From positions 2,193,712 to 2,257,711 of the forward strand of contig NZ_KV440950.1 in the NCBI RefSeq assembly GCF_001636405.1: 64,000 nucleotides of DNA, in the 5' to 3' direction. The notes below the pieces were generated by a model that was not told the DNA's origin, did no database searches, and saw nothing but the letters and a program-made list of their open reading frames with translations. Shown here in pieces: positions 1-10,397 of the stretch (within the stretch, counting starts at the first letter, position 1; each line of letters opens with the position of its first letter). The position numbers were made by a program, and so were the translations under genes. This stretch comes from Peribacillus frigoritolerans. GTDB taxonomy: Bacteria > Bacillota > Bacilli > Bacillales > DSM-1321.

Positions 1-420
1 ACGAAAATTAAATTGAAAAAAACCGAAACGGGTACAGTATTACACCAAGCAGCAGTTGCTCCAGATGTTGTTCAAGCCAATGCAGCTGTAGAGGTCAAGC
101 CCGCAGCGGCCCCTGCCCCTGAAGTACCGAAAGCTGTTGAACCTGCAAAACCGGCTGCTGCCGTCACTGAACAGGAAAATTTACATAAAATCACTTCCCC
201 GATGGTAGGGACATTCTACCAATCTCCTGCACCGGATTCACCTGCATACGTAAAAGCAGGCGATAAAGTGACAGGGGATTCCATCGTCTGCATCGTGGAA
301 GCCATGAAACTTTTCAATGAAATCGAAGCTGAAGTAAGCGGTGAAATCGTGGAAGTCCTTGTAAAAGAAGGTCAGCTTGTAGAATATGGTCAACCATTAT
401 TTTTAGTAAAGCCGGAATGA
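1..420 (+). CDS. accB: Biotin carboxyl carrier protein of acetyl-CoA carboxylase (5' truncated by window)
   Basis: AccB carries the biotin that shuttles CO2 from biotin carboxylase to the carboxyltransferase in the first step of fatty acid synthesis. The reading frame is open to base 1, so the N-terminus lies outside the window; the TTG at 13 is internal. An Ala/Pro-rich linker (about 60-170) precedes the lipoyl/biotinyl domain. The EAMKL motif places the biotinylated lysine at codon 307-309. accC follows after 14 bp, the usual accBC pairing. Confidence 0.96.
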   Translation, partial: TKIKLKKTETGTVLHQAAVAPDVVQANAAVEVKPAAAPAPEVPKAVEPAKPAAAVTEQENLHKITSPMVGTFYQSPAPDSPAYVKAGDKVTGDSIVCIVEAMKLFNEIEAEVSGEIVEVLVKEGQLVEYGQPLFLVKPE

Positions 421-434
421 GGAGCTGTTTCTAA

Positions 435-1787
435 ATGATTAAAAAGGTATTAATTGCCAATCGTGGGGAAATTGCTGTCCGAATCATCCGGGCATGCAAG
501 GAATTAGGAATCGAGACTGTTGCTGTCTATTCAGAAGCAGATAAAGAAGCATTACATGTTCAAATTGCTGATGAAGCATATTGCATCGGTCCTAAATTAT
601 CAAAAGACAGTTATTTAAATACAACCAACATTATCAGCACAGCCAAGAAAACGGGATCCGATGCAATTCATCCGGGATATGGTTTCCTAGCTGAAAATGC
701 CGACTTTGCCGAGCTATGCCGTGAATGCAATATCATTTTCATCGGTCCTAGCCCCGAAGCGATCAATAAAATGGGAACAAAGGACGTAGCAAGGGAAACC
801 ATGCGCAAAGCTGGTGTACCGATCGTGCCAGGTTCTAAAGGCATAATCAAAGATACGGATGAGGGTGTAGCACTAGCTAATGAAATGGGCTATCCAGTCA
901 TCATCAAAGCTACTGCAGGCGGAGGCGGTAAAGGTATCCGCGTCGCAAGGACGGAAGAAGATCTCATCAAGGGCATTAACATCACGCAACAGGAAGCCGC
1001 GACGGCATTCGGGAATCCTGGCGTGTATATTGAAAAGTTCATTGAGGACTTCCGTCACGTTGAAATACAGGTCATGGCAGATAATCATGGCAACGCCATC
1101 CATTTAGGTGAGCGTGATTGTACGGTCCAACGACGTTTGCAAAAACTTGTTGAAGAAACCCCGTCACCGGCGTTGGATGGTGAAATACGTGCGGAAATGG
1201 GGCAGGCCGCTGTGACGGCTGCACTTGCCGTAAACTATTCAGGTGCCGGAACAGTAGAATTTATTTATGACTATGTGAATAGAAAATACTACTTTATGGA
1301 AATGAATACACGTATCCAGGTTGAGCACCCAGTTACAGAAATGGTAACGGGCGTGGATTTGATTAAAGAACAGATCAAAGTTGCTTCAGGCAACAAACTA
1401 TCGCTTTCGCAAGAGGATGTCACATATAACGGATGGTCTATCGAATGCCGGATCAATGCCGAAAATCCAGAAAAGAATTTCATGCCTTCCGCAGGTAAGA
1501 TTCAAATGTATTTACCTCCAGGCGGCTACGGGGTTCGTGTTGATTCTGCGGCATACCCTGGGTACTCGATACCGCCGTATTACGATTCCATGATCGCTAA
1601 ATTGATTGTCCATGCACCGACTAGAGAAGAGGCGATCGAGAAGATGAAACGCGCCTTGGGTGAGTTTGTCATTGAAGGGATCAGTACCACAATTCCTTTC
1701 CATATTAAGTTACTTCAGCATGAACAATTTGTTTCCGGGGAATTTAATACCAAATTCCTTGAAATATATGATGTAATGAACTCATAA
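435..1787 (+). CDS. accC: Acetyl-CoA carboxylase, biotin carboxylase subunit
   Basis: ATP-dependent carboxylation of the biotin on AccB. At 450 aa it is full length for AccC. It begins with the biotin-carboxylase N-terminal domain ([20 protein letters not shown]), followed by the ATP-grasp domain with the glycine-rich loop GGGGKGIRV near residue 165 and [14 protein letters not shown] near residue 290, then the biotin-carboxylase C-terminal domain. ATG start behind GAGGAG. It is co-transcribed with accB. A pyruvate or propionyl-CoA carboxylase alpha chain would normally be longer and carry its own biotinyl domain, which is absent here. Confidence 0.97.
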   Translation: MIKKVLIANRGEIAVRIIRACKELGIETVAVYSEADKEALHVQIADEAYCIGPKLSKDSYLNTTNIISTAKKTGSDAIHPGYGFLAENADFAELCRECNIIFIGPSPEAINKMGTKDVARETMRKAGVPIVPGSKGIIKDTDEGVALANEMGYPVIIKATAGGGGKGIRVARTEEDLIKGINITQQEAATAFGNPGVYIEKFIEDFRHVEIQVMADNHGNAIHLGERDCTVQRRLQKLVEETPSPALDGEIRAEMGQAAVTAALAVNYSGAGTVEFIYDYVNRKYYFMEMNTRIQVEHPVTEMVTGVDLIKEQIKVASGNKLSLSQEDVTYNGWSIECRINAENPEKNFMPSAGKIQMYLPPGGYGVRVDSAAYPGYSIPPYYDSMIAKLIVHAPTREEAIEKMKRALGEFVIEGISTTIPFHIKLLQHEQFVSGEFNTKFLEIYDVMNS

Positions 1788-1815
1788 TGTAAAGGAAGAC
1801 AGGAGGTGCTTTTGA

Positions 1816-2229
1816 ATGAGTGAAATGGAAGGCCAATTACTCGAAATGAATGATTATAATAGTGGGCTGGGCAAAGTGGAGATTGCGCCTGAGGTGATAG
1901 AGGTGATTGCGGGTATCGCTGCATCGGAAGTTGAAGGTGTTGCACATATGCGCGGGAACTTCGCTACGGGTGTTGTTGAAAAGCTTGGTAAAAAGAACCA
2001 CGGTAAAGGTGTTAAAGTGGACTTAACGGGAGAATCCATCAAAGTTGAACTTTATTGTGTCATGAAGTTTGGTGTTTCAATTCCGAAAGTTGCTCAGGAA
2101 GTGCAAGATAACATTCGTGAAGCTTTATTGAATATGACCGCTATCGACGCTGGCGAAGTGAACATTCATGTAGTGGGCATTGCGTTTGAAAACGCTAAAC
2201 AAGAAGCGGATTACGAACAAGAAGTGTAA
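1816..2229 (+). CDS. yqhY: Asp23/Gls24 family envelope protein YqhY
   Basis: 137 aa Asp23 (alkaline shock protein) family member. The signature is the stretch around residues 20-70 (VEIAPEVIEVIAGIAASEVE, then a glycine-rich run before LGKK). In Firmicutes this paralog is regularly encoded directly after accB-accC. In B. subtilis it is genetically linked to the control of acetyl-CoA carboxylase, so the operon position (28 bp after accC, AGGAGG site at 1801-1806) is the best clue to its role. No membrane segment is visible. The biochemical activity is unknown. A strong terminator follows. Confidence 0.9.
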   Translation: MSEMEGQLLEMNDYNSGLGKVEIAPEVIEVIAGIAASEVEGVAHMRGNFATGVVEKLGKKNHGKGVKVDLTGESIKVELYCVMKFGVSIPKVAQEVQDNIREALLNMTAIDAGEVNIHVVGIAFENAKQEADYEQEV

Positions 2230-2256
2230 GTGGGCTTCATTCGATTCACACCTGCA

Positions 2257-2290
2257 AAAACCCGGCAAAAAGCCGGGTTTTTGTTTTTTG
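2257..2290 (+). terminator. Rho-independent terminator of accBC-yqhY
   Basis: CCCGGC (2261-2266) pairs with GCCGGG (2272-2277) across an AAAAA loop, flanked by A-runs and followed by TTTTTGTTTTTTG. It ends the acc operon. Confidence 0.9.
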
Positions 2291-2678
2291 AATGTAAACT
2301 CAAAGATACCCGTTTTTGGGGCCTGCTTATAATATTAAATTTAAATGAACATAATAAGGCGGTGTCTGGAAATTTCCCTTTAATTCAAGGGTGATTTCTG
2401 TTAGAGTGTAAAAGGTGAAATATGAGCATGAAAGCTAGGCAAGAGCTTTTTGACACTTTCAAAAAGTATGGGACTGTGTTGGCCGTTTAATTGGAAAGTA
2501 ATCTTGAAATGTAATCTTGAATCAAGATATTGAATCTTTTGGCCTTTAATTTAGTGGGATTTAGCTTGTTTTTATAAATAATATAGCGAGAATCTTAATA
2601 TTTTTGAAAAAATGTTATTTAATGTTCGTTTGTTCTAGCATTTTCATATATAATAGTAGATGTAAAAGGAGTAAGATT
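2291..2678. other. Intergenic region between yqhY and nusB
   Basis: About 390 bp with no convincing gene. A 22-codon ORF from 2422 has a Shine-Dalgarno-like AAAGGTGA but resembles nothing I know. A TATAAT at 2649-2654, just before the nusB ribosome site, could be the -10 of a nusB promoter, with TTCGTT (2625-2630) as a weak -35 at 18 bp. Confidence 0.4.
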
Positions 2679-3071
2679 ATGAAAAGAAGAGAAGCCCGTG
2701 AAAAATCCCTTCAAGCACTATATCAGATAGATATTGCCAACTCGAATGCAGAAGAAGCAATGGAAAGCGTACTGGATGGTGCTCCCACTGATAATTATTT
2801 CAAGAAATTAGTAATGGGGATAACGGAAAATCGTGAACAAATTGATGGAATGATCAGGGACAATTTAGAGAATTGGACGTTGGAAAGACTGGCGAACATT
2901 GATCGGAATTTACTGCGGATCGCGGTTTATGAAATGATTCACAGTGAAGATGTTCCTGTAAGTGTTGCAATGAATGAAGCTATTGAAATTGCTAAGAAAT
3001 TCGGTGATGATCAATCAAGCAGCTTTGTAAATGCCGTTTTATCCAAAGTGAAGGTGAAAAGCGGCAGCTAA
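2679..3071 (+). CDS. nusB: Transcription antitermination factor NusB
   Basis: 130 aa, the usual NusB length. NusB binds boxA RNA with NusE (S10) and supports rRNA antitermination. It starts MKRREAREKSLQALYQID, the typical RNA-binding N-terminus, and ends with the family motif AIEIAKKFGDDQSSSFVNAV. The frame opens upstream at 2604, but ATG 2679 has an AAAGGAG site 8 bp before it and matches the family start, so I use it. folD follows after 69 bp, as in B. subtilis. Confidence 0.96.
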   Translation: MKRREAREKSLQALYQIDIANSNAEEAMESVLDGAPTDNYFKKLVMGITENREQIDGMIRDNLENWTLERLANIDRNLLRIAVYEMIHSEDVPVSVAMNEAIEIAKKFGDDQSSSFVNAVLSKVKVKSGS

Positions 3072-3140
3072 AGCTGCAGTCTTGAACAAGGATTCTCTCA
3101 GCAATTTCTTTAGCAAAATTAACTTGGGAGGAATAAACAC

Positions 3141-4016
3141 ATGTCAGCTCAACTCATTAATGGTAAAGAAATTGCAGAGTCAGTTAGGCAGGAAATCAGT
3201 AAGGAAGTTCAACAGTTACGGGAAAAAAATGTCGTTCCGGGTTTAGCTGTAATCCTGGTGGGTGACAATCAAGCATCTCAAACTTATGTGCGCCATAAGC
3301 AAAAGGCCTGTGAGGACTTGGGGATGCATTCCGTACTAATTAAAAAGCCTGCGGATCTCTCTCAGGAGGAATTAATTCAGAGCATTGCTGAATTAAACCA
3401 GGATGACAGCATTCATGGTATATTGGTGCAGCTGCCCTTGCCTGGACATATTCAGGAAAAGGCGATCATTGAAGCGATTTCCCCTGAAAAGGATGTAGAT
3501 GGATTCCACCCGATTAATATTGGGCGGATGATGACGGGACAAGATGCATTTTTACCTTGTACTCCGTACGGCGTCATGGTGATGCTTGAGTATATCGACT
3601 ATGACCTTGAAGGTAAGCATGTTGTCATCGTAGGGAGAAGTAATATCGTCGGAAAACCAGCCGGACAATTGTTTTTAAACGCAAATGCAACCGTTACATA
3701 CTGTCATTCACGGACAAAGGATCTTGCTTATTATACCAAGCAAGCCGATGTCGTTGTGGCAGCGGTCGGAAAGAGGGACACGATCACGAGTGACCATATT
3801 AAAGAAGGCGCAATCGTCATTGACGTCGGAATGAACAGGAATGATGAAGGGAAGCTTTGCGGTGATGTGGCGTTTGATGAAGTGAAAGATAAGGCTTCAT
3901 ACATTACACCTGTTCCTAAAGGCGTTGGTCCCATGACGATTACGATGCTTATGAAGAATACGGTCAAATCTGCTCAAAAAGCACTTGAATCAAACAAGCA
4001 AGCATTAAAAAGCTGA
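3141..4016 (+). CDS. folD: Bifunctional methylenetetrahydrofolate dehydrogenase / cyclohydrolase
   Basis: Interconverts 5,10-methylene-THF, methenyl-THF and 10-formyl-THF in one-carbon metabolism, using NADP. 291 aa, slightly longer than most FolD because of a Lys-rich tail. The catalytic Y-x3-K motif is visible as YVRHK near residues 51-55. The substrate loop PLPGH, the PCTPYGVM motif and the Rossmann segment VVIVGRSNIVGKPAGQL are all intact. GGGAGG site at 3125-3130. Confidence 0.97.
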   Translation: MSAQLINGKEIAESVRQEISKEVQQLREKNVVPGLAVILVGDNQASQTYVRHKQKACEDLGMHSVLIKKPADLSQEELIQSIAELNQDDSIHGILVQLPLPGHIQEKAIIEAISPEKDVDGFHPINIGRMMTGQDAFLPCTPYGVMVMLEYIDYDLEGKHVVIVGRSNIVGKPAGQLFLNANATVTYCHSRTKDLAYYTKQADVVVAAVGKRDTITSDHIKEGAIVIDVGMNRNDEGKLCGDVAFDEVKDKASYITPVPKGVGPMTITMLMKNTVKSAQKALESNKQALKS

Positions 4017-4040
4017 AAAAAACGTTAAATTATTTTAAAG

Positions 4041-4082
4041 AAGCGGACCTCTTGTTTTATAATAACGGGAGACCGCTTTTTT
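4041..4082 (+). terminator. Terminator after folD
   Basis: AAGCGG...CCGCTTTTTT hairpin (arms 4041-4051 and about 4067-4077, with a bulge) ending in a T-run. Confidence 0.7.
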
Positions 4083-4154
4083 CCATTCATGGATTTATGA
4101 TAATCTATAGGTGAGTTTTCTGTATATCCGATTTCCATCGGAAGGAGACATTAT

Positions 4155-5507
4155 ATGAGCAACCAACAATATTTGAGTGTGTCGGCTTTAACGAAGTACA
4201 TCAAAAGGAAGTTCGATGCCGACCCCCATTTGCAAAGTGTATACATAAAAGGTGAAATTTCGAATTTTAAACAACATACAAGCGGGCATATGTATTTTAC
4301 TTTAAAGGATGAGAAGGCACGACTTCTCTCCGTCATGTTTGCCGCCAATAATAAAGGGATGAAATTCTTGCCTGAAAATGGCATGAAGGTACTTGTTAAG
4401 GGTGATATATCATTATACGAAGCTGGAGGACAGTATCAGCTTTATGTGAAAAGCATGGCCCCTGATGGTGTGGGGGATTTATATCTTGCTTATGAACAGC
4501 TGAAGAAAAAGCTGGAGGGGGCAGGCTTGTTTTTGGCCGAACATAAGAAGCCGATCCCGCAGTACCCTAAGTCTGTAGGGGTCATAACTTCGCCGACCGG
4601 AGCTGCATTAAGAGATATCCTGACAACCATCAAGCGGAGATATCCGATTGCCAGGATAATCGTTTATCCAGCACTTGTACAAGGGAATAATGCCGCTAAA
4701 TCGATTGCCAAGGCAATTTCCATGGCGAACGCAAGGGCGGAAAGCGATGTTCTCATTGTCGGAAGGGGCGGCGGGTCGATCGAGGAACTATGGGCCTTCA
4801 ATGAGGAGATAGTGGCTGAATCTATATATGATTCCGATATACCTGTAATTTCTGCTGTCGGTCACGAAACCGACTTTACGATTGCTGATTTTGTCGCCGA
4901 TATGCGTGCTCCTACACCGACTGGTGCAGCAGAGTTAGCGGTTCCTCACTTGAATGAAATACTCGAACGCCTGATGAACCGCAAGAATCGATTGACCCGC
5001 TCCATTCAAGAAGCAGTGAATTTTGAACGAACCCGTTTGACCAGGATGGAGAGGTCTTATGCCTTCCGTTACCCGCATAAAATGTACGAACAGAAGCTGG
5101 AACAACTAGACAAGACGATGGACAGGCTAGGGAGGACCAGCACGCGATATTTCATGAAAAAGAGAGATGAGCTGAATCAGCTGAACGATGTTTTGAAAAA
5201 GCAGCATCCTGAACAAGCGGTGAAAAATGCGAAAGATGAACTGCAGCAGCATGCAAAGGTATTACGGAGGGCCATGGAAGCCATCTATCGGCATAAATCT
5301 CAGCAGTTCGTCCATATTACAGCCACTTTATCTGCTCTCAGTCCACTAAAAATCATGGAACGGGGCTATGGATTGGTTTTTGCTGAGGATGAGACATTAG
5401 TGAAAAGTACACAGCAAGTATCAAAAGGGGATAAGATAGCGGTTTCGATAAAAGATGGAACTCTTGAATGTGAAATTAAAGAAATTAAGGAGCGGATTGA
5501 ATCATGA
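4155..5507 (+). CDS. xseA: Exodeoxyribonuclease VII large subunit
   Basis: Catalytic subunit of ExoVII, which degrades single-stranded DNA to oligonucleotides. 450 aa, normal length. An N-terminal OB-fold (about 1-105, starting [20 protein letters not shown]) is followed by the catalytic domain with [31 protein letters not shown] and [18 protein letters not shown] long helical, charged C-terminal half follows. ATG with GGAAGGAG upstream. Its stop overlaps the xseB start by 4 bp (ATGA). Confidence 0.97.
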   Translation: MSNQQYLSVSALTKYIKRKFDADPHLQSVYIKGEISNFKQHTSGHMYFTLKDEKARLLSVMFAANNKGMKFLPENGMKVLVKGDISLYEAGGQYQLYVKSMAPDGVGDLYLAYEQLKKKLEGAGLFLAEHKKPIPQYPKSVGVITSPTGAALRDILTTIKRRYPIARIIVYPALVQGNNAAKSIAKAISMANARAESDVLIVGRGGGSIEELWAFNEEIVAESIYDSDIPVISAVGHETDFTIADFVADMRAPTPTGAAELAVPHLNEILERLMNRKNRLTRSIQEAVNFERTRLTRMERSYAFRYPHKMYEQKLEQLDKTMDRLGRTSTRYFMKKRDELNQLNDVLKKQHPEQAVKNAKDELQQHAKVLRRAMEAIYRHKSQQFVHITATLSALSPLKIMERGYGLVFAEDETLVKSTQQVSKGDKIAVSIKDGTLECEIKEIKERIES

Positions 5508-5737
5508 CAAAAAAACAGGAAGCTACATTTGAAGAAGCGATGGAGAATCTCGAAAAAATTGTAGAGCAGTTGGAAGAAGGCGATGTGCCCTTGGAAGAAG
5601 CCATTTCGATATATAAACAAGGAATGGATTTATCAAGGCTTTGCCATTCAAAGCTTAAGGCTGTTGAAGATCAGTTGACTCAAATTTTACGCGAAGATGG
5701 GGAACTTGAAAACTTTGCTGTACAGGAGGAAGAATGA
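5504..5737 (+). CDS. xseB: Exodeoxyribonuclease VII small subunit
   Basis: 77 aa helical small subunit that coats the XseA coiled coil. The family pattern [19 protein letters not shown] followed by [15 protein letters not shown] is complete. It is translationally coupled to xseA by the 4-bp overlap and is followed by ispA after one base, so the three genes form one transcription unit. Confidence 0.96.
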   Translation: MTKKQEATFEEAMENLEKIVEQLEEGDVPLEEAISIYKQGMDLSRLCHSKLKAVEDQLTQILREDGELENFAVQEEE

Positions 5738-5738
5738 C

Positions 5739-6632
5739 ATGGGTACGGCGTCCTTTGAAATGTTTTCTAATGAATATAAGGCAATTATAGAACGGGAAAT
5801 CGTCGAATATGTCAATAAACTTAAAGCTCCGGCAGTAGTCAAAGAAGCCATGATCTATTCACTTCAGGCAGGGGGTAAACGGATTCGCCCATTATTGGTC
5901 TTTGCGGTTTTGGAGGCCTTTGGAAAAAGCTTGAGGGTAGGGATTCCTGCAGCGGCTGCCATTGAAATGATTCATACATATTCTTTGATTCATGATGACC
6001 TACCGGCAATGGATGATGATGATCTCCGCCGCGGAAAACCGACGAATCATAAAGTGTTCGGTGAAGCGGTGGCCATACTGGCAGGTGATGCACTTCTTAC
6101 TTATAGCTTTCAATTGGTGACGGATATGACCAATCCCGAGGTCACGGCTGAAATGAAGCTGAACCTTGTAAGTGAAATTGCGAAGTCTGCCGGAGCCGAG
6201 GGAATGGTTGGGGGGCAAGTTGCCGATATGGAAGGTGAGAATAAACGGCTGACCCTTCAGGAATTGGAGTATATACATGAACATAAAACAGGGAAGTTAT
6301 TGACTGCAAGCATCCTTTCCGGTGCTATATTAGCAGGGGCGAGTGAAGAACAGCAACTGCATTTACGTGACTTTGCATACCACCTGGGGCTTGCTTTTCA
6401 AATTCGCGATGATATTCTGGATATTGAAGGGTCAGTCGAGTTGATCGGCAAGCCGGTTGGCAGTGATGTGGGGAATCATAAAAGCACATATCCTTCTTTA
6501 CTAACCCTTCAAGGGGCAAAGCAAAAGTTGGAACATCATATAGAACTTGCCCATGCCGCTTTAGGAAAAACAACCTTACAAACGGGTTTGTTGAATGAAC
6601 TAACTGATTTAATTGCGAACCGTAATCATTGA
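5739..6632 (+). CDS. ispA: Polyprenyl (farnesyl) diphosphate synthase
   Basis: Condenses DMAPP/GPP with IPP to make farnesyl diphosphate. 297 aa from ATG 5739, which sits 8 bp after CAGGAGGAAGA. The frame also opens at 5697 inside xseB, but that start has no ribosome site. The first Asp-rich motif is in HDDLPAMDDDDLRRG, the second in QIRDDILDIEG, and GGKRIRPLL is the IPP-binding stretch. It belongs with dxs, 250 bp downstream, in isoprenoid supply. Confidence 0.96.
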   Translation: MGTASFEMFSNEYKAIIEREIVEYVNKLKAPAVVKEAMIYSLQAGGKRIRPLLVFAVLEAFGKSLRVGIPAAAAIEMIHTYSLIHDDLPAMDDDDLRRGKPTNHKVFGEAVAILAGDALLTYSFQLVTDMTNPEVTAEMKLNLVSEIAKSAGAEGMVGGQVADMEGENKRLTLQELEYIHEHKTGKLLTASILSGAILAGASEEQQLHLRDFAYHLGLAFQIRDDILDIEGSVELIGKPVGSDVGNHKSTYPSLLTLQGAKQKLEHHIELAHAALGKTTLQTGLLNELTDLIANRNH

Positions 6633-6744
6633 TTGTGGCTAAATTTGTTATCAATTGAGGTTTTGTGGTATACTCATTGTGCAAAAATATGTGAAAATCA
6701 AAATGAATTTTTAAATTGAGATACGTGATAAAATAGGTATAATA

Positions 6745-6782
6745 AGCCGCCGAAATCACCTGGGTGTTGGCGGCTATTTTTT
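6745..6782 (+). terminator. Terminator after ispA
   Basis: AGCCGCC (6745-6751) pairs with GGCGGCT (6769-6775), followed by ATTTTTT. Confidence 0.85.
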
Positions 6783-6881
6783 AACTTAAAACCAATTTTT
6801 CGGTCAAGTCTTCCATAGCCCTCTTTCATGTGGCTTTGTTTATGCTAACCACCGAAAATGACAGAAAGTGAGTGGTCCTGT

Positions 6882-8774
6882 TTGGATCTTCTATCTATAA
6901 AAGACCCTTCTTTTTTGAAGAAGATGAATAATGAAGAACTTGTCGAGTTAAGTGTGGAAGTACGGAAATTCCTTGTGGAAAAATTATCTGTGACCGGTGG
7001 GCACATTGGTCCCAATTTAGGTGTCGTCGAGTTGACTATAGCCTTGCATAAAGAATTCGACAGTCCGAATGATAAAATTTTATGGGATGTCGGACATCAA
7101 TCCTATGTCCATAAAATCCTGACTGGCAGAGCAGGAGAGTTCGACACCTTAAAGAAATATAAAGGTCTTTGCGGTTTTCCTAAAATGATTGAAAGCCCCC
7201 ATGATGTTTGGGAAACCGGTCACAGTTCGACTTCCCTTTCAGCTGCAATGGGGATGGCGGCTGCCCGTGATATTAAAGGGGAAAGCAGCTTTATTTTGCC
7301 TGTAATCGGAGACGGTGCCCTAACAGGGGGGATGGCGCTTGAAGCGTTGAATCATATCGGTGATGAAAAAAAGGACATGATCGTCATCCTGAATGATAAT
7401 GAAATGTCCATAGCCCCCAATGTAGGTGCCTTACACACGATATTGGGAAGATTGCGGACAGCAGGTAAATATAACTGGGCAAAAGATGAATTGGAGCTGC
7501 TTTTGAAAAAAATTCCTGCAGTCGGTGGTAAACTTGCGGCTACAGCTGAACGTTTGAAGGATAGCATGAAATATTTATTGGTATCAGGAATCTTTTTCGA
7601 AGAACTCGGATTCACTTACCTTGGACCAGTAGATGGACATAATTATGAAGAATTGCTTGAGAATTTAAGATATGCCAAGAAAACGAAGGGACCGGTCCTG
7701 CTGCATGTCATCACGAAAAAAGGCAAGGGATATTCACCTGCCGAGTTGGACACAACCGGGAACTGGCATGGGACAGGCCCATATAAGATCGAGACAGGTG
7801 ATTTCGTGAAATCCCCTAGTAAGGGTCCTGCTTGGAGCGCTCTCGTAAGCGATACTGTCAGCAGGCTAGCCCGTGACGATGAGCGGATTGTCGCGATTAC
7901 ACCTGCAATGCCCGTAGGTTCGAAATTGGTGGGCTTCTCTCAAGAGTTCCCAGAGCGTTTCTATGATGTAGGGATTGCCGAGCAGCATGCTGCAACTTTT
8001 GCAGCCGGATTGGCAACGCAAAAAATGAAACCATTCCTGGCTATATATTCAACCTTCCTGCAAAGGGCTTATGACCAGGTGGTGCATGATATTTGCCGTC
8101 AGAATTTGAACGTATTCATAGGAATCGATCGTGCCGGATTGGTTGGTTCCGATGGTGAAACGCATCAAGGCGTTTTCGACATTGCTTTCTTGCGCCACGT
8201 ACCGAATATGGTGCTGATGATGCCGAAAGATGAAAACGAAGGCCAGCATATGGTCAATACGGCATTAAAATATAATGATGGTCCGATTGCCATGCGTTTC
8301 CCTCGTGGGAATGGTTGGGGAGTTGAGATGGATGCTGAATTACAGCAGATTCCGATCGGTTCGTGGGAAGTTCTTAAAGAAGGAACGGATGCTGCCATCT
8401 TAACTTTCGGCACAACGATTCCCATGGCACTTGAAGCGGCAGAACTGCTCGAGAAAGAGGATTATTCAGTAAAGGTGGTCAATGCCCGGTTCATTAAGCC
8501 TTTGGATGAGAACATGCTGAGCAGTCTCCTTGGTGAAAAAATGCCAATCCTGACAATAGAAGAAGCGGTTCTTCAAGGTGGTTTTGGTAGTTCTGTTCTT
8601 GAATATGCTCATGATCAAGGATTTTATGGGGCAATTATAGATCGAATGGGGATACCTGATTATTTCATTGAACATGGAAGCGTCGATGAACTTCTTGATG
8701 AAATCGGTCTGACGACTGAGACAGCCATCAAAAAGATTAAAATGATAACACCCAAAAAAGAAAAAAGGGCCTGA
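6882..8774 (+). CDS. dxs: 1-deoxy-D-xylulose-5-phosphate synthase
   Basis: TPP-dependent first enzyme of the MEP isoprenoid pathway (pyruvate + glyceraldehyde-3-P to DXP). From the TTG at 6882 it is 630 aa and begins (M)[14 protein letters not shown], matching the B. subtilis N-terminus; the in-frame ATG at 6858 would add 8 residues not seen in relatives. Thiamine-binding [15 protein letters not shown] and [11 protein letters not shown] lie in the first half. The transketolase pyrimidine and C-terminal domains follow. yqxC starts 4 bp after the stop. Confidence 0.96.
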   Translation: MDLLSIKDPSFLKKMNNEELVELSVEVRKFLVEKLSVTGGHIGPNLGVVELTIALHKEFDSPNDKILWDVGHQSYVHKILTGRAGEFDTLKKYKGLCGFPKMIESPHDVWETGHSSTSLSAAMGMAAARDIKGESSFILPVIGDGALTGGMALEALNHIGDEKKDMIVILNDNEMSIAPNVGALHTILGRLRTAGKYNWAKDELELLLKKIPAVGGKLAATAERLKDSMKYLLVSGIFFEELGFTYLGPVDGHNYEELLENLRYAKKTKGPVLLHVITKKGKGYSPAELDTTGNWHGTGPYKIETGDFVKSPSKGPAWSALVSDTVSRLARDDERIVAITPAMPVGSKLVGFSQEFPERFYDVGIAEQHAATFAAGLATQKMKPFLAIYSTFLQRAYDQVVHDICRQNLNVFIGIDRAGLVGSDGETHQGVFDIAFLRHVPNMVLMMPKDENEGQHMVNTALKYNDGPIAMRFPRGNGWGVEMDAELQQIPIGSWEVLKEGTDAAILTFGTTIPMALEAAELLEKEDYSVKVVNARFIKPLDENMLSSLLGEKMPILTIEEAVLQGGFGSSVLEYAHDQGFYGAIIDRMGIPDYFIEHGSVDELLDEIGLTTETAIKKIKMITPKKEKRA

Positions 8775-8778
8775 AAAT

Positions 8779-9606
8779 ATGAAAGTGATGAAAGAAAGAG
8801 TGGATGTATTACTTGTAGAACAAGGCTTGGCCGACACACGTGAAAAAGCGAAGCGTATGGTTATGGCAGGCCTTGTCTACGCGAATGAAGAGAGATACGA
8901 AAAACCGGGGGAAAAAGTGCCGGTCGATCTCGAATTCACGATCAAAGGAAAAGTCATGCCTTACGTTTCAAGAGGCGGTCTTAAACTTGAGAAGGCATTA
9001 AGGGAATTCGATTTACAAGTGAATGGAAAAATACTGCTTGATATCGGATCATCAACTGGCGGGTTTACGGATTGTGCTTTGCAAAATGGCGCCATAATGT
9101 CTTATGCGCTTGATGTCGGCTATAATCAACTTGCCTGGAAGCTTAGGCAGGATGAGCGTGTAAAAGTAATGGAAAGAACCAATTTCCGTTATGTTACACC
9201 CGCCGATCTCGACGGGGAGATGCCAAACTTCGCAAGCATTGATGTTTCCTTCATCTCGCTTACGTTAATTTTACCGGTACTAAAGACCTTGCTCGTCCCG
9301 AATAGTGATGTCGTTGCCTTGGTTAAACCGCAATTCGAAGCCGGGAAGGATCAAGTGGGTAAAAAGGGGATTGTTCGTGATCCCAAAATCCATAAACAAG
9401 TGTTGGATAAGATCATTTCTTTTTCTTTAAAGGAAGGCTATGATATTAAGGATGCCTCCTTCTCACCGATTACCGGCGGTGATGGAAATATTGAATTCTT
9501 ACTTCACTTACACTGGCAAGGGCCGAAGGAAGATGGAGCATCATTGCTTTCGAAAACGGTTGATGACATCGTTGGAGAGGCACATGCCCAATTTAAAAAA
9601 GAATAG
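8779..9606 (+). CDS. yqxC: TlyA family RNA methyltransferase YqxC
   Basis: 275 aa TlyA/hemolysin-A-like protein: an N-terminal S4 RNA-binding domain (about 1-65; RVDVLLVEQGLADTREKAKR) joined to an FtsJ/RrmJ-type SAM methyltransferase domain with LDIGSSTGGFTDCALQNGA near residue 90. TlyA proteins methylate ribose 2'-OH groups in 16S/23S rRNA. The B. subtilis relative YqxC has the same architecture and position between dxs and ahrC. The name hemolysin is historical. Confidence 0.92.
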   Translation: MKVMKERVDVLLVEQGLADTREKAKRMVMAGLVYANEERYEKPGEKVPVDLEFTIKGKVMPYVSRGGLKLEKALREFDLQVNGKILLDIGSSTGGFTDCALQNGAIMSYALDVGYNQLAWKLRQDERVKVMERTNFRYVTPADLDGEMPNFASIDVSFISLTLILPVLKTLLVPNSDVVALVKPQFEAGKDQVGKKGIVRDPKIHKQVLDKIISFSLKEGYDIKDASFSPITGGDGNIEFLLHLHWQGPKEDGASLLSKTVDDIVGEAHAQFKKE

Positions 9607-9620
9607 TTAGAACTTTGTAT

Positions 9621-9659
9621 GGCTCCTTTGGCTGAATGGTTGGCTAAAGGAGCTTTTTG
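9621..9659 (+). terminator. Terminator after dxs-yqxC
   Basis: GCTCCTTT (9622-9629) pairs with AAAGGAGC (9646-9653), then TTTTT. Confidence 0.85.
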
Positions 9660-9925
9660 ACTATACATTGTCGTCATGAACTTGAATCGTTTAAAGGTGG
9701 ATACATAAAATAGGTAAGTGCAAAAATTAGACTTGTATTCATTTTAGAGAAAAAGTTGTACAATTGCATAAAAATCCGATAACATTAATATTAGCCACTT
9801 AGTAAAGCGGCCTATTTGCACGTACGGATGATACCGAGGCAAATTGGGCAGCTTGCTTAAGTAAGAAATGAAAGTGATACCATTACCATTAAATGAGCAA
9901 CAGTTGAGAAGAGGTGCTTCTACTT
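9660..9925. other. Leader region of argR
   Basis: About 265 bp without a gene. TTGTAC-18 bp-TAACAT around 9756-9785 is a possible vegetative promoter. No confident ARG box could be assigned by eye. Confidence 0.35.
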
Positions 9926-10375
9926 ATGAATAAAGGACAACGACATATAAAAATAAGGGACATTATAACGAATAATGATATCGAAACACAGGATGAGTTA
10001 GTTGAAGAATTGAAATTAGCTGGATACAATGTAACTCAAGCCACCGTTTCAAGGGATATTAAAGAGCTTCACCTTGTAAAAGTTCCTTTAACGGATGGAA
10101 GGTATAAATACAGTCTGCCGGCCGACCAGCGTTTCAATCCACTTCAAAAATTAAAGAGGATCCTTGTCGATGCCTTTGTACGCATAGACTCAGCCAACAA
10201 TTTGCTGGTTATGAAAATGCTCCCGGGTAATGCCCAGGCCATCTGTGCATTGATTGATAATTTAAATTGGCAAGAAATACTCGGGACGATCGGCGGCGAC
10301 GATACATGTTTAATTATCTGCCGTTCCGAGGAAGATGCAAAGATCATTTCCGGCAAATTCTTGGACATGCTCTAA
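9926..10375 (+). CDS. argR: Arginine repressor/activator ArgR (AhrC)
   Basis: Hexameric arginine-sensing regulator that represses arginine synthesis and activates catabolism. 149 aa from ATG 9926 (AGAAGAGGTG site), the exact AhrC length; four upstream codons in frame are not needed. The N-terminal winged helix starts [15 protein letters not shown] and contains [18 protein letters not shown]. The C-terminal oligomerization and arginine-binding domain contains [16 protein letters not shown] and [14 protein letters not shown]. The position before recN is conserved in Bacillus. Confidence 0.96.
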   Translation: MNKGQRHIKIRDIITNNDIETQDELVEELKLAGYNVTQATVSRDIKELHLVKVPLTDGRYKYSLPADQRFNPLQKLKRILVDAFVRIDSANNLLVMKMLPGNAQAICALIDNLNWQEILGTIGGDDTCLIICRSEEDAKIISGKFLDML

Positions 10376-10397
10376 TAATGTTGTGAGGTGATCTAGT

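Noticed and set aside
2422..2490. 22-codon ORF with a Shine-Dalgarno-like sequence before nusB
   Set aside because: Too short and without recognizable similarity, amino-acid bias or an attenuator structure to support a leader peptide.
6858..6881. ATG 6858 as the dxs start
   Set aside because: It adds 8 residues absent from relatives; TTG 6882 matches the known N-terminus.
9660..9925. ARG box autoregulating argR
   Set aside because: Only AT-rich partial matches such as GCATAAAAAT; nothing convincing by eye.
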